From NCBI RefSeq assembly GCF_030867095.1, contig NC_081826.1, positions 40,030,001-40,094,000 of the forward strand: DNA of 64,000 bases, given 5' to 3'. Both the position numbers and the translations under genes were made by a program. Below are positions 34,201-46,200 of this stretch, piece after piece. Under the pieces are notes generated by a model. That model saw only the letters and a list, made by a program, of their open reading frames with translations. It was not told the origin of the DNA and ran no database searches. The stretch is from Alligator mississippiensis (taxonomy: Eukaryota > Chordata > Crocodylia > Alligatoridae). Every line of letters begins with the position of its first letter. The stretch's first letter is position 1.

Positions 34201-37200
34201 TTGTCCATCTTCCCTATGACTGAGGTGGGGGTAAAAGGGAGTTTTTCCAGACAGTATTCAACTGCCATAACCATGAGTCCTGAGGTCTTCTGGAAAAAAT
34301 AGGATGTGATGACCATATATTAGAGATGCACCAATAGAGATTTTGGGGGCCAATACAGATAGCTGATATTTAAGGCGGCATATTGGCCAATACTGATCTG
34401 ATTTCTGATACAGCTGGTATCGCAGCTTCCAGCTGGTAAGCCGGGGGAGGGGGGGAGATAAATGCCCCCCTTGGCGAAGGAGGGGGCAGGGGCAGGTGTT
34501 GCCCTGGCGGGTCAGGGGGACAGGCTGGAGGCATGGGTGGGGGGGTGGGAACTGGCTTCTGCTTCTGCTTGCACCCCAGGAGGGCACGGGGGGAGGGGCA
34601 TGTGCCTCCTGGATCTGCGTGGGGCAGGGTGGGGAGGGCTGCAGCCAGGGCTGTGTGGGGCTCTTCTTGGCAGGGGCTGGGCTCAGGGTGGTGGCGGTGG
34701 CTCTGGGAGGATGCTGCATCCACCTCAAATTTTGCTGCTGTTGCCAGCTGCCCAGTGCAGCCCTGGCTTTTCCTGGCATGTGGGTGGAAGCAGGGCATTG
34801 AGCTGGGGCTGTGCGGGTGGCTGGTGGCGCTGGGAGCGAAGCGGCATCAAAATTTTGGGGTGGACGCAGCATCCTCCCAATGTCCTTTTCGAGCTCGGCC
34901 ACCAACCAGACAAGCCCCTGCAGACCGCCCTGCCCTGCCCTGCACAGATCCGAGGACCACATGCTCCCCCTGTGCCCTTCCAGGATGCAAGTAGTGGCAG
35001 GAGCCACCTCCTTCTGCACCCCCGCCCCTCCGACGAGCTGTGGCTCCGCCTCCTGCCAGGGCAGCGCCTGTTCCTGCCCCTCCCTCACCGCAGGGGGTGT
35101 TGATCTGCCCCCTCTCCCCTCCCCTTCTGCTACACTGGACTTACCAGTTGGAGGCAACTCTCCAGGCTGCCAGCTCTTTTCCTCTGCCTGAGTGCTGTGC
35201 TGCGGCTGTGCACAGCATGGGCATTTATCAGCCAAGTTATTGGCCCTATCGGGCTGGTATCTGATGCAGCCAATTTTCTTTATATCAGTGCCGATCTGAT
35301 ATATGTTAGAGGTGCACTGATGCAGTCTCATATGGAGAAAAGGGGGCTGAACAGGAAGCTTTCAGTTCCTGAACAGGAATTGAATTTGAAGCATTAATTC
35401 TGCCACTCAGTGCCTGCTGAGTCTTTGACTTTGTAAACTTTACATTCTTTTAACATAATATTTTGTATTTTAATTTCTTACTCTTTATTTCTTTCTTATT
35501 TTTAAGTACACTGGAAGCACATGGGGGGGGGGGGGGGGGTGGGGATCAGGGGGTAGGAGATGACCAACAACAGACTCCATCTTGATATCATAAAAAGAGG
35601 TTAGAATACCAGAAGGGAAAATTGTGATCTTCTAGTCCAGGGATGGGCAAAATCTGGCCCATGGGTTAAATCCGGCCTGTGAGGCCATTCTATCTGGCCT
35701 GTGGGGCCCCTAAAAAAATTCTGAAAATTAAAATTTATCTGTCCTTGGTTCCTGTCAAAAATGACAGGAACCGGACCCAGGGGAATCCTTGGCAGGCTCC
35801 TGCAAGAGCAGGGCCCACCCAGGCCCCCGGATGCCTCAGCAAGGTCCTCTGGCCTGGGACCACACGGCTGCCCTGTCGTGGGAAGCTCAAGTAAGGAGTG
35901 AGGAGGACAGGGCACGGAAGGAGCTGGTGCGGAGCGTGGGGAAAAGTAGCCCCTGCCCCACCTTGTGGCTGGTGCTCCCTGTTGCAGCTGCTTGCTGCCC
36001 ATGCTGGGGCTGTCCTGAGCGGGCGAGGGACTGCTTTTTCCTCTGCACTCAGCACCAGCTTGTAACTCAGCCCCGCTACCAGCCTGAGCCCTGCGCTGGC
36101 TCTGGGCTCGTCCATCAGGGCTGTTTATGGCAGCAGCAACTGCGGCCCCCCGCTTGCTGCGCCAGGCAATGTTTGCTGCTGCTGCCTGCCTGGAGCTTGC
36201 ACTGTGGTTGGCTTCAGTGAGGCTGCCACTGCCGCCCCTGTGCTGCCCAGCGCGCGAGCTCCGAGTGGGGAGCAGCAGTAAATGCTGCCTGGCAGGGCAA
36301 GCGGGGGGCCCGCAGCTGCTGCCACTGTAGTGCAGCCCCAACAGGTGAGCCCGGAGCCAGCGTGGGGCCCAGGCTGGCAGCGGGGACGGGTTACAAGCTG
36401 GTGCTGAGCACGGGGAAAAGCAACCCTTCTCCCGCCCAGTGCCGCAGCTGCTTGCAGCCCGTGTGGGGCTGCCTGTACCTGCTCAGGACAGCCTCGTGTT
36501 GGCTGCAAGCAGCTGCAGCAGGGAGTGCCATCCATGGGGCAGGGGAGGGGCTGCTTTTCCCCATGCTCAGTACCAGCTCCTTCCCTGCCAGGGAGCAGGG
36601 GCTGCACGCTGTCCCCTGCCTGTACCGCAGGGCTGGGGTACACTGGGAGTGAGCAGCTGCATGGGGCCCACGCAGGTGTCTTGGAGCCAGCGCCGCGAAG
36701 CCCAGAGCAGGGTGGCAGGAGTACGGGGTCCTGGCCAGCAGGGGCTCTATGGAGCTGGGCAAGCTACCCCCTCTCCCTTCTGGTGCAGCCCAGCCCAGCC
36801 CAGCTTCACAGACCACTGCCAGCCTGAACCGTGCTCTAGGCCCCACCAGTGCTGGTCCTGGGATATTGGTCCCAAGATGGTGACCAGGGGGTGGGGCACC
36901 TGTCAAGGGGTGGGCTAATCATGCAGCCTTCAACAGCTTGCCAAAACAGAGTAAGTGCCCCGAAAAAATTGCCCGACCCTGTTCTAGTTTGACCATCTGT
37001 ATCATGCAGGCTGTTAGACTTCTTAAATAATTAAATAGCTGTGGGTGAATTAGTGAATACCTTTTAGAAAAATATCTGACCTTTCAAAGGTCAGATGATC
37101 CCATTTGGGGGAGACCTTGTTTCCCCTAGCGTCCCCCGGGATAACAAGGAATAACGGCCACAAGTTGTTGGAGAGTAGGTTTAGATTAGACATCTGTAGG

Positions 37201-40200
37201 GACTACTTCACAGTTCGGGCGGCTAGGACCTGGAACCACCTTCCAAGGGAAGTGGTGCTGGCTCCTACCCTGGAGGTCTTTAAGAAGCGGCTCGATGCCT
37301 ACCTGGCTGGGGTCACTTGAGCCCACTTCCCCCCTGCCCAGGCAGGGGGGTCGGACTTGAAGATCTACAAGGTCCCTTCCGACCCTGCTTCTATGATTCT
37401 GTGATACGATTCTATGAAGGTGTGTATGTATAAGTTGTATTGATCACTGTTTTAAAAAAGTGTACCTTATTTTCACTCTGAATTTGACCAGTTCTAGTTT
37501 CCAGCCATTGGATCTAATTGTATCTTTGCTAATTAAAGTTCTCTCTTATCAAATTTTTCATCCGTAAGCAGCAAGTTGGAGACTGTGATTGGTATCCCTT
37601 AACCTTCTCCTTGATTGGAAACAGATATCATCTTTGAAAATGATCAGCTGGGTCTGATCTTGTAGGACAGGGGCAGGCAATTATTTTGGGCAGAGGGCCA
37701 CTTAGCCAGCCTTGGCAAGCTGTCTAGGGCTGCATGGGTAGCCCTGCCCCTTGACAGGTGCCCCTCCCTCCTGGTCACCATCTTGGGACCAGTGTCCCAA
37801 TGTCTCGGGGCCAGCACTGGCGGGGCCCAGAGCAGGGTGCAGGATGACAGGGGTCTGCGGAGCTGGGCTGGGCTGCACCAGCAGGGAGACGGGGGAGCTG
37901 GCCCAGCTCCCACAGAGCCCTTGCTGGCCGGGACCCTGTACTCCTTTTGCCCTGCTCTGGGCCCTGCTGGTGCTGGCTCTGGGACACATCGGTGTGGGCT
38001 CCAGTTTCCCACTCACTCCCGGTGCCTCCCAGCCCCGCAGTACAGGCGAGGGGGCAATGTGCAGCCCCAACCCCCTGCTCCCCGGCAGGGGACGAGCTAG
38101 TGCTGAGCATGGGGGAAAAGTGGCTCCTCACCCGCCCTGTGCTTGTAGCGCAGGACACCAACTGCTCATAGCCTGTGTGGGGCTGCCTGTGCCTGCTCGG
38201 GACACCCCCATGTGGGCTGCAGTTGGCTGCAGCAGGGAGCGCGGGCCATGGGGCGGGCGAGGGGCTGCTTTTTCCCCGCACTCAGCTTTTCCCCAGGGTC
38301 CTCCCCCCTCCCCCCCCATTACCTGAGGTTCTGGTGCCAGGGCAGCCACATGGTCCCAGGCCAGAAACCCCGGCTGGGGCTTCTGGCTGGTGGGGCTGGG
38401 TGGGCCCTGCTGTTGCAGGAGCCCACTGGGCTTCCCCTGGGTCCTACTGCCCCTGGTTTCTATCATTTTTGACAGGAACCAAGGACAGATCAATATTAAT
38501 TTTCTACATTTTTTAGGGGCCCCATGGGCTGGATAGAATGGCCTCATGGGCCATATTCTGCCTGCCCCTGTTGTAGGAAAACAGCCCTGGTACTGTTCTG
38601 ACTTGGGGCTCATGTCTGCAAATAGGTGAAACCTCCTGCTTGCAAACACTCTCCCCATTTTGAGGGCACAAAAATCCCCTGGCCTGTCTGTAAGGACAGA
38701 GTTGGGGATGCGCCTTCTGGGTTTTTCTTATGAGTTATGTGTAGGTATTTGCACACCTAGCTGTGCTAATATTATGTGGCACCTTTAAAATTTTCTCATG
38801 GCACCCTGGGGTGCCATGGCATTTTGGTTGAGATTCACTGTTGAGATACGTACAGTATCTTTCTGTGATGTCATTCCCTCACAGTCTTTGTATTAGATAC
38901 AACTCTAGAACATACTGATAGAGGCTATGGCCAGTAGCTTTCACCTGTTTTAAAAGGGGAGCAGAAGTTTTACATTTATTATGACACAAGTTTTTATATC
39001 TTTAAGCTCCTATAGGAATCTGTGGGAGCCAAACCCCCGTAACTTGGGCCTTGAATATGTGGCTAAAGTACTTAATAGTTTTGTTCCCTCCTAATCTTAT
39101 AGGAGCATGCAAATATAACATCTTAGGGTATCATGCTATGTTGCATGGGCGGCCATGTCACAAGGAGGACAGGTCTCTGTTGCATGCAGCAGATTAAGAG
39201 GGAATAGACAGCACAGTGGCAGATGGGGCAGGGTGTGTAAAGCAGGGGAAGGGGATCACAGTGGCACTTGGAGGGCTTAATTTGTGGCATGCCTGCCAAA
39301 AAGGTCAGCCCCCATTGCCATGCTCATATAATTATTTCATCTCTGTACCTAGCGGAAACAACAGAAATGTTGTGATCTAGGTAAGGGGAAGTGCGAATGA
39401 AGGTTCCATAAATAAGCTGTGGATGTGAGTTATGTACCAAACTGAAGGCTACACTGGCAGGAGCAAATGTCAGAAACCTGAATAAATACCTTAACTGGCA
39501 AACTGCAAGAAGTAGTAGCTGCCAGGATGAAAACTCCAATTTCATTAAGCATTGCAGCCTCTGGAACTGATTCTTTCTGACTGGATGTACTCATTTGGAT
39601 AATGTTTTCTACCACACCCACTTGTGCCTTTGGACTCTAAGCTCCTTAGGGTAGTCATTATATCCTTTGACACATTGATAATGCAACCCTTAAAATTTAT
39701 GGTATTTTAAGTCTCATGTTAAAACGAAATGTGGAAAATTATGCTTGGGGAATACAGATATACTTGTCTAACTAAGTGTTAGATTCTGTCTTCAGATGAC
39801 TATCCATGTTTGTGCTTGAAGTTTTAAATTCCTTCAGGTTGCCAGGAAGAAAAGGAGAATCTTGGGAGAAGCTAAGTAGTGCTTGCTTAAGGCTTGGGAG
39901 AGAACAAGAGAAGCCTGTTGAAAGTGGAAATAGACATTTCCAAGTGAAAGGGTGTTTCAGTAGAGGAAGAAGAAGGTGCTTTCCATCCCTCAGAAAGCAG
40001 TTGGTGATTTGGGAAGATTTTTATTTGAAGAACATAGGATGATTTTATTTAATATCTGCCTTTATTGGGTTGCATAACCAAACTTTTAGTTTTTAATCGA
40101 GGTCTTCAAAAGGCTTGACTTAACAGTCCCATCTTGATTTTTTGCATGTGTAGCTGACGGAATTCAAAGTCTTTGGTTGTCTTAATTCTCAAAATCTTTT

Positions 40201-43200
40201 CCTATTGCACAGTTGATCCTGGAGATCTTTGCACAGTGGTGGTGATCAGTAATTTATAACGCTTAATTCTTGTGTTTATGTAGTCCCTATGTTGTCAAGT
40301 ACTATGGCAGCTACTTTAAGAACACAGATCTCTGGATTGTTATGGAGTATTGCGGAGCTGGCTCTGTCTCGGACATAATTAGATTACGGAATAAAACAGT
40401 AAGTTCCTTTTTCTAAATGTATATTTATACATTATTGTTTAAATTCATTCTAATGTTGTTTTTATTCTATTACTTGCTTTGCATAAACTTGAAGGGATTT
40501 AAAAAAAAATTGCCCTCAACAGTGTACATTCTTAAATTCCATTGAGATGAATGGGAATTGAAAGTTGGGATTACTTCTCTAGAACTGGGCCCCAAATGCT
40601 ACAGTATGATATTTATGTAGCCACACAAGTGCTGTATATTCACTTGATGTCTCAAATTGTAAAATATTTGGGGGAGGGTGGTTATTTGGTAGCTCTACAT
40701 ATCTGAATAAGACAGTGCTCAAACCTTTTAGTTCTGAATTGTGAATTCTTTTCTTCACTAACTAAAAGTTTGTAACTTTTTCACCTCTCAATTGCCATCA
40801 CAATGGTATCTCTCAGTTATTGTATAATTGTGTAGAAGTTAGGGGGGCTTGGCTCTCCTTTGTCACTGATTTTTCTTCCCCCAAAAAACATTTCAGCATT
40901 TTGTTTTGACTTCTCCCCGCCCTATATACAATGAAACTTAATTCCCCATTCTTTCCATTATTTATGAAACTTCTAGATCTATAAACTATACCATGCAACC
41001 TCCCTTCTCTTTAATATGAAAGCTGATTGCAGTTCTTTTTGTCTTTGTACCTACGTACCATGTTTATATTAAAGTAGTTAAATTAGATTTGCAAAGAGGT
41101 TTCATAAGTGAAATTCATTCCTAAAACGTTGAGTTTGTGAAAATACTCCCAGAGTCCAGCCATAAGCCACTTTCAGTAGTTCAGGCTTTTCCTGGAAAGC
41201 ATCTGTACTTAGGTTGTTTTTTTTTTTTTTTATTGGTTACAGTTTAAATAAATGCTGTCCAGACTTCCTGCCTTCTTACAGTTTCATCAGTTTGTAATGG
41301 GAGACCAGGACCGAAATTTTTCACTGTTTGCACATGTGTTATACATGTTGTATTGATTCTTGTACATCTTTCTAGTTTAAAAATGAAGAAGTTCTTTTCT
41401 CTCGTACATCTTATAAGTAGAACAGAAGGAGTTGCTCTTATTTGCCTCAATAGCTGTATTTTAAAATATGTGCCCTTAAAATTATAGTCTGTCCCTTCCA
41501 ACCTCACTTATTCTCCCTGGCAAATCATTTCAGGCTGTTTTGAAAGACATTTAGCTAGTTTAATAAACCTATACATAATTTTAAAACTGATTTTAGTGGA
41601 AACAGAATTAACTGTTTATGCTGTAAACCTAAATGAGAAAGCTATTTACCTTAGTAACCTAAGGCAAGCTGTGCATCCCATTAGTGGTTGCCATAATTTA
41701 TAAGAAAGGAACTACTTTATTTTTGTTCTGCAATGACTGAAGAACAGCAAGACAACTTATACTCTTGATTTTGTGGAACAGTAACTTGATTGCTGTATGA
41801 CTTTATTACATGATGGAAAACTTCTGACTATATGTTACTAGAATAAGTCTGCTTAAATACTTCAATACTTTGTGGTTCACCTAAAATAAAGTTTGTTTGT
41901 GGAAACAATAAGTTGGAAACTTGCTTTGCTATATTTCTGTTTTCCACAAGGAAGAATAAACCACTTCATTTAAAGTAAAGCAGGAGTTAATTCTTATTTT
42001 GACAGAATACATATTAAATGGCCACTGATATTCATTGTTATAGATATTAGATTTTACCTAAATCATCAGAAAAGCATACAGAATGAAGATGGTTTGGGGA
42101 AAAATATCCAATTGGAGGTAAGAGGTAGATAAAAGTACAAACGTAGCAGTTTTTCAGTATTTGATGTCATTACCTCCTCAAACTAAAGAAATATTTGGCA
42201 AATGGAGGTAAATGCTGTGACTACAATCAACTTTCCTATTTTAAAATTAGATGAGGAAAAGGATAGAAAGCTTTCCTCCCATATTAATTTTGTAAAAGGG
42301 GAGAGAAAAATCTCTGAGCATCAATTCTTTGCTCTTTGTGCCTCCCATGGAACTTAGGAATGCACCATGCAATTTGCCAGCCTCTTCTGACCCTCAGCTC
42401 ATCTCCCCCTTGCCAAAAAACAGAGAGGGGAGAATATGGCTTTGCAGTATGCCCAGAAAGCTAATATATCTGGGTGCTGTTCCAATAGGCCAGAAACAGA
42501 TTCTAAATCTGAGAACCCATTCAACTGCTGTGGCCTGCTCCTTTTTTGCATCAGAGGGCATCATTTGATACAATAGGTTCTTAACCCAAAAAGCAAAAGT
42601 TTTTACTGGAGCCAGTACAGATTCAAGAGCCCAGATGTAATGTGCTTTTAAATGTAGCTTCAAATGATAGTCACAGTTTACCTTATGAGCTCACGAAGTG
42701 TCATGTACAGCATATTACTCTGAGGTGAAAAGGACTATATAAAAGCTTTGTAGCTGAGAGATAAAAAGAATGCACTCTTTATTTCCTCTCCTCGACCCCT
42801 CCCCAAATGCAGTTGAAGAGGCATGCATGATTGCAATCAACAATTGTACGTCCAGAATCTAATAAGACATGGAGGTTGAATGCTTCTATTACCTGTACTA
42901 GCATAATTTTTTTTCAGCACAACAATAGTATCTCTGTCCTGTCTAGATTATTTTATGGCCTGCTAGCTTTCATCTAAGCCCAAAGTTCATCTAGTTACCA
43001 GGTAACTTGTTTGACTGTTTTCTTGAGTCAGATGTGATCGTGATGATGAGAATCATCATACTGATTTACACTGCTGTCTGTCCTCTCAGTAACCCTGCTG
43101 GCAGTTTAGAACCATAATAGTAACAACCCAGACCCTTTGTGTACTTTGCAGTAAAGACAGCTTTGGGCTGATGAACCTGCAATTGATGTCTGGGTTCTTT

Positions 43201-46200
43201 TTGAAAGAGAAGAATAGAGTCACTGAAGAGGGACTGCTGCTGTGGTTTACAAGAGAATTAATGACATCAAAGGCTGCAGAATAAGCTTAAAAATTGAGCA
43301 GTTTCACCTGCCTAGTAACATGAAAATTCCCCAGTGAAGGAAACTCAGTGTAACTGAAATGAGACTGCTTGAGTTGATCAAGTGAACATCGCCTGATCAT
43401 CAGCACTGCTGGTTATTGCAGGTTCTGTGGGTGGAGACTGCGGGAGAAAAAACAGGATCCCTGCAAACCGGATCCCTGTTAATAACAAACCTCTCCTTTC
43501 TTGCACGGGCTTGCTCTACTGTTGACTAGATTACCTATTCTACTGCATTACTTTATGAGGGCTCCTGAGAATTCCTTTTCACTTCTAATTTACCTGTACC
43601 TTTCCTCCAAGCAGACTGTTTGTTTGTATTTACATGGAATCTTTTCTCTCCTATTTTAGTTCAGCGTGTCTGCCTTTTTCTTAGATCCGAGGAAGGCCCT
43701 TGATGCCCAAATTTGTCCAACACCTCTCCCAACTACACAGTTAGTTCAGTAGCAGATATAATGAATCCTTTTCTTACCTGTTTTCTGGATCATCAGAGCT
43801 ACAACAACACTCCAACTATTATTTTTCAGTATATCAAAAGTGAAATACGCTTTTGAAATGGGGTGCTGCTAAATTAAGAAAAATTATGGGTTGGTACTTT
43901 TCATCTTAGAAGGTAGAGAACTACTGGATTAGGGGTCAAAGCAAATAAAGTATGTTAGTCCTAAGTTAAATGACGACCCTTAACGCATGATCTTTTTTTT
44001 TTTTTTATAATTAAAAAAAAAAAAGAAGTGATTGAAGATTTCTGTGGACAAATTCATACAACTTTCTGTTTAAAAAATCTGCAGCATTTTAAACAGATTC
44101 TATAGCAATCTAGAGAACTACATGTTGTTTGTAGAAACAGTTTCTAATTTGTCCGATGGAAAACCTTGCTTTGTGGGAGGCAGCACTAGTACATTTTCTC
44201 AATCATGTATATCTAATAGCTATAGATTTTGATTTGTATTAAAATGTTATAAAGCTATAGATTTATTTAAAAGTACCCAAATAGCTTCATTGTATCCATG
44301 GTTTGAGTTTTATCAGATGTTCTTTTTGAAGTCTGTCAGTCTGTCTTTGCTGATGGACTTAGTTCTTATTTTTTTGGAGCGAGTGAGCTATTTTAAAGAG
44401 TAATTATGTCTTTCAGGCGTTTTTTTTTCCTATCTTATTTTGTGACACTAATGTGAATTGGTGTTTCGTTTTAGCTTCACCTGAATAAATCTTGGAAACA
44501 CTTTTAAATGTTTCCTATTATGGGAACAGAATGTTCTGAAATCAGCTAATTATGGAAAACCAACTTTGGCCTAAGGAAGAGATCTATTCAGATGTCTTTG
44601 AACCAGGAATGAGTTGGACATGGCATATTAAAAGCTAGGTTAAGTGTTTTCAAACTGTTCCTTAACCAGAGCCAGTTGGAGTTACCCTGTTGTTCAACAG
44701 TCCTTTTGATGTATTAATACATTATGTATGCACCTTAAAAATCTTCTTTTAAGTAAGTGCTTTATTTTTAGCCTTAATAGGTACAAAATGCCAGAACTAA
44801 GGCTGCCTGTCTAACTTAAATCCCCCTTCCTTGTATCATGAAGCACATGCACATAAATTTTGTTTTAAGATGCGTTACCAGATCACCTATCTTTCTTGCT
44901 CCTCTCCTCCTCACACTTGCTTCAGCAGATTTTTAATGCTCATGGCATGATCAGCTATTTCATATTTTACCTCTTCCTTATTGGGCAGGCAAGGTGCAGT
45001 GTCATAAACTGAACAGTATTCAAGCCCTGCTCTGAAAATAGACTTATTAATTTTTCTCACAAACTGCTTTTCATTTATAGCATATGGGCTCTTCACAGAA
45101 ATTAAGATAAATTCATTAATAGATTCCTTGTAGCATGAATTGTTGCATTTATCCCCAGCTGATAAATGAGCAGCTGAGGCTCTTGGAGATGGTGGCTGCT
45201 TGCAGATGCATGTGTACATGCACAGAAGGTGGTTCTTTACTTTAAACTTGGCCTAGTACATGCCCAGAAGACAGTGCATTAGTTGCACCTGGCTCCCCTG
45301 ACATCCTGTATAAATTTGGTGCTTTAATAGGGCTTTTTTGATGCTTTTATCTAATATCCGATTGAATCAGCTTTAGCTAAAAGCACCAAAAAGCCCCGCT
45401 GAAGTGCCTGATCTATACCAACGCTGCAGAGCCAGGTCAAAGTAACTCGCTGCTTCTTCCAGTAAAATGCTTGTTTAAAAAAAAAATCTCCAAGCAGCCT
45501 AAGATCGGATTCTCATCAAGATGCATTCCAGGGAGATTGCCACTTGGAGCAGTCTCTAGCCATGGTCCTTGAGATGTTCAGTATGTGTCCATGAGTACCA
45601 GTCTTACTCCATTTAAAGTTGGTGATCCTGTGAGTGCTAAGTGCACCTTCTATAAACACGGCAATTCATTGTTTTTTTTCGTCTTAATAGCATCTACTTG
45701 TTAAGAAAACTGCCACTGATGGAAGTTGTAGTCTCAGCCATACTCACTTTTGGTTGAGTCAGCTACTTGCGTATATGAAGCAGCTGATTTAACTCAGCAA
45801 AAATGGAAAACATTAATCTACCATTCCTCAGCCTTCCTCAAAGTCCATATTTCATTCTCATATAAATAATTTATTATGCTCATCAATCAGCTGAGGGGAC
45901 ATTTTGTATTGGGATGCCTCCACTGAGGAGCTCAGAACATAATGGTGGCAACTGCTGGTGTCTGCTTTTTGCACATACTCCTGCCACTGTTTATTAGGCT
46001 TCCCAAGTACTTGAGATTTACTGACAGCTGTTCAGTATTCCAGTTTAAAAATGCTAAGCAGTTTTTACTTTGGAGGTAGTTGGCTTGAAAATTATGGTGA
46101 GAGAATGGGTTCATTCTGAACCCAAACCAATTTGCTCTGCTGTTTGCTGAACTAATTTGGCCCTCAGTCTCAGTGTTCATGAGCCAACAAAACTAAGGTT

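Larger units (their letters stand above)
33069..40283 (+). other. STK3: STK3 intron 3
   Basis: 7.2 kb, GTACAA...TATGTAG. Almost half is transposon-derived: a hairpin MITE, a GTGCACC-type hAT, an opposed pair of CAGGG-type hATs and CR1 pieces. 38860-40283 appears unique. Confidence 0.85.

Noticed and set aside
34258..35331. 357-codon minus-strand open frame
   Set aside because: It crosses the left boundary of a hAT element, is Pro/Ala/Ser-rich from a GC-rich repetitive core, and resembles no protein.
35601..36341. 246-codon minus-strand open frame
   Set aside because: Low-complexity by-product of the GC-rich core of the hAT at 35638-36981.
44911..45219. 102-codon minus-strand frame
   Set aside because: No motif or family recognised, no splice or repeat support; could be an old element but unsupported.
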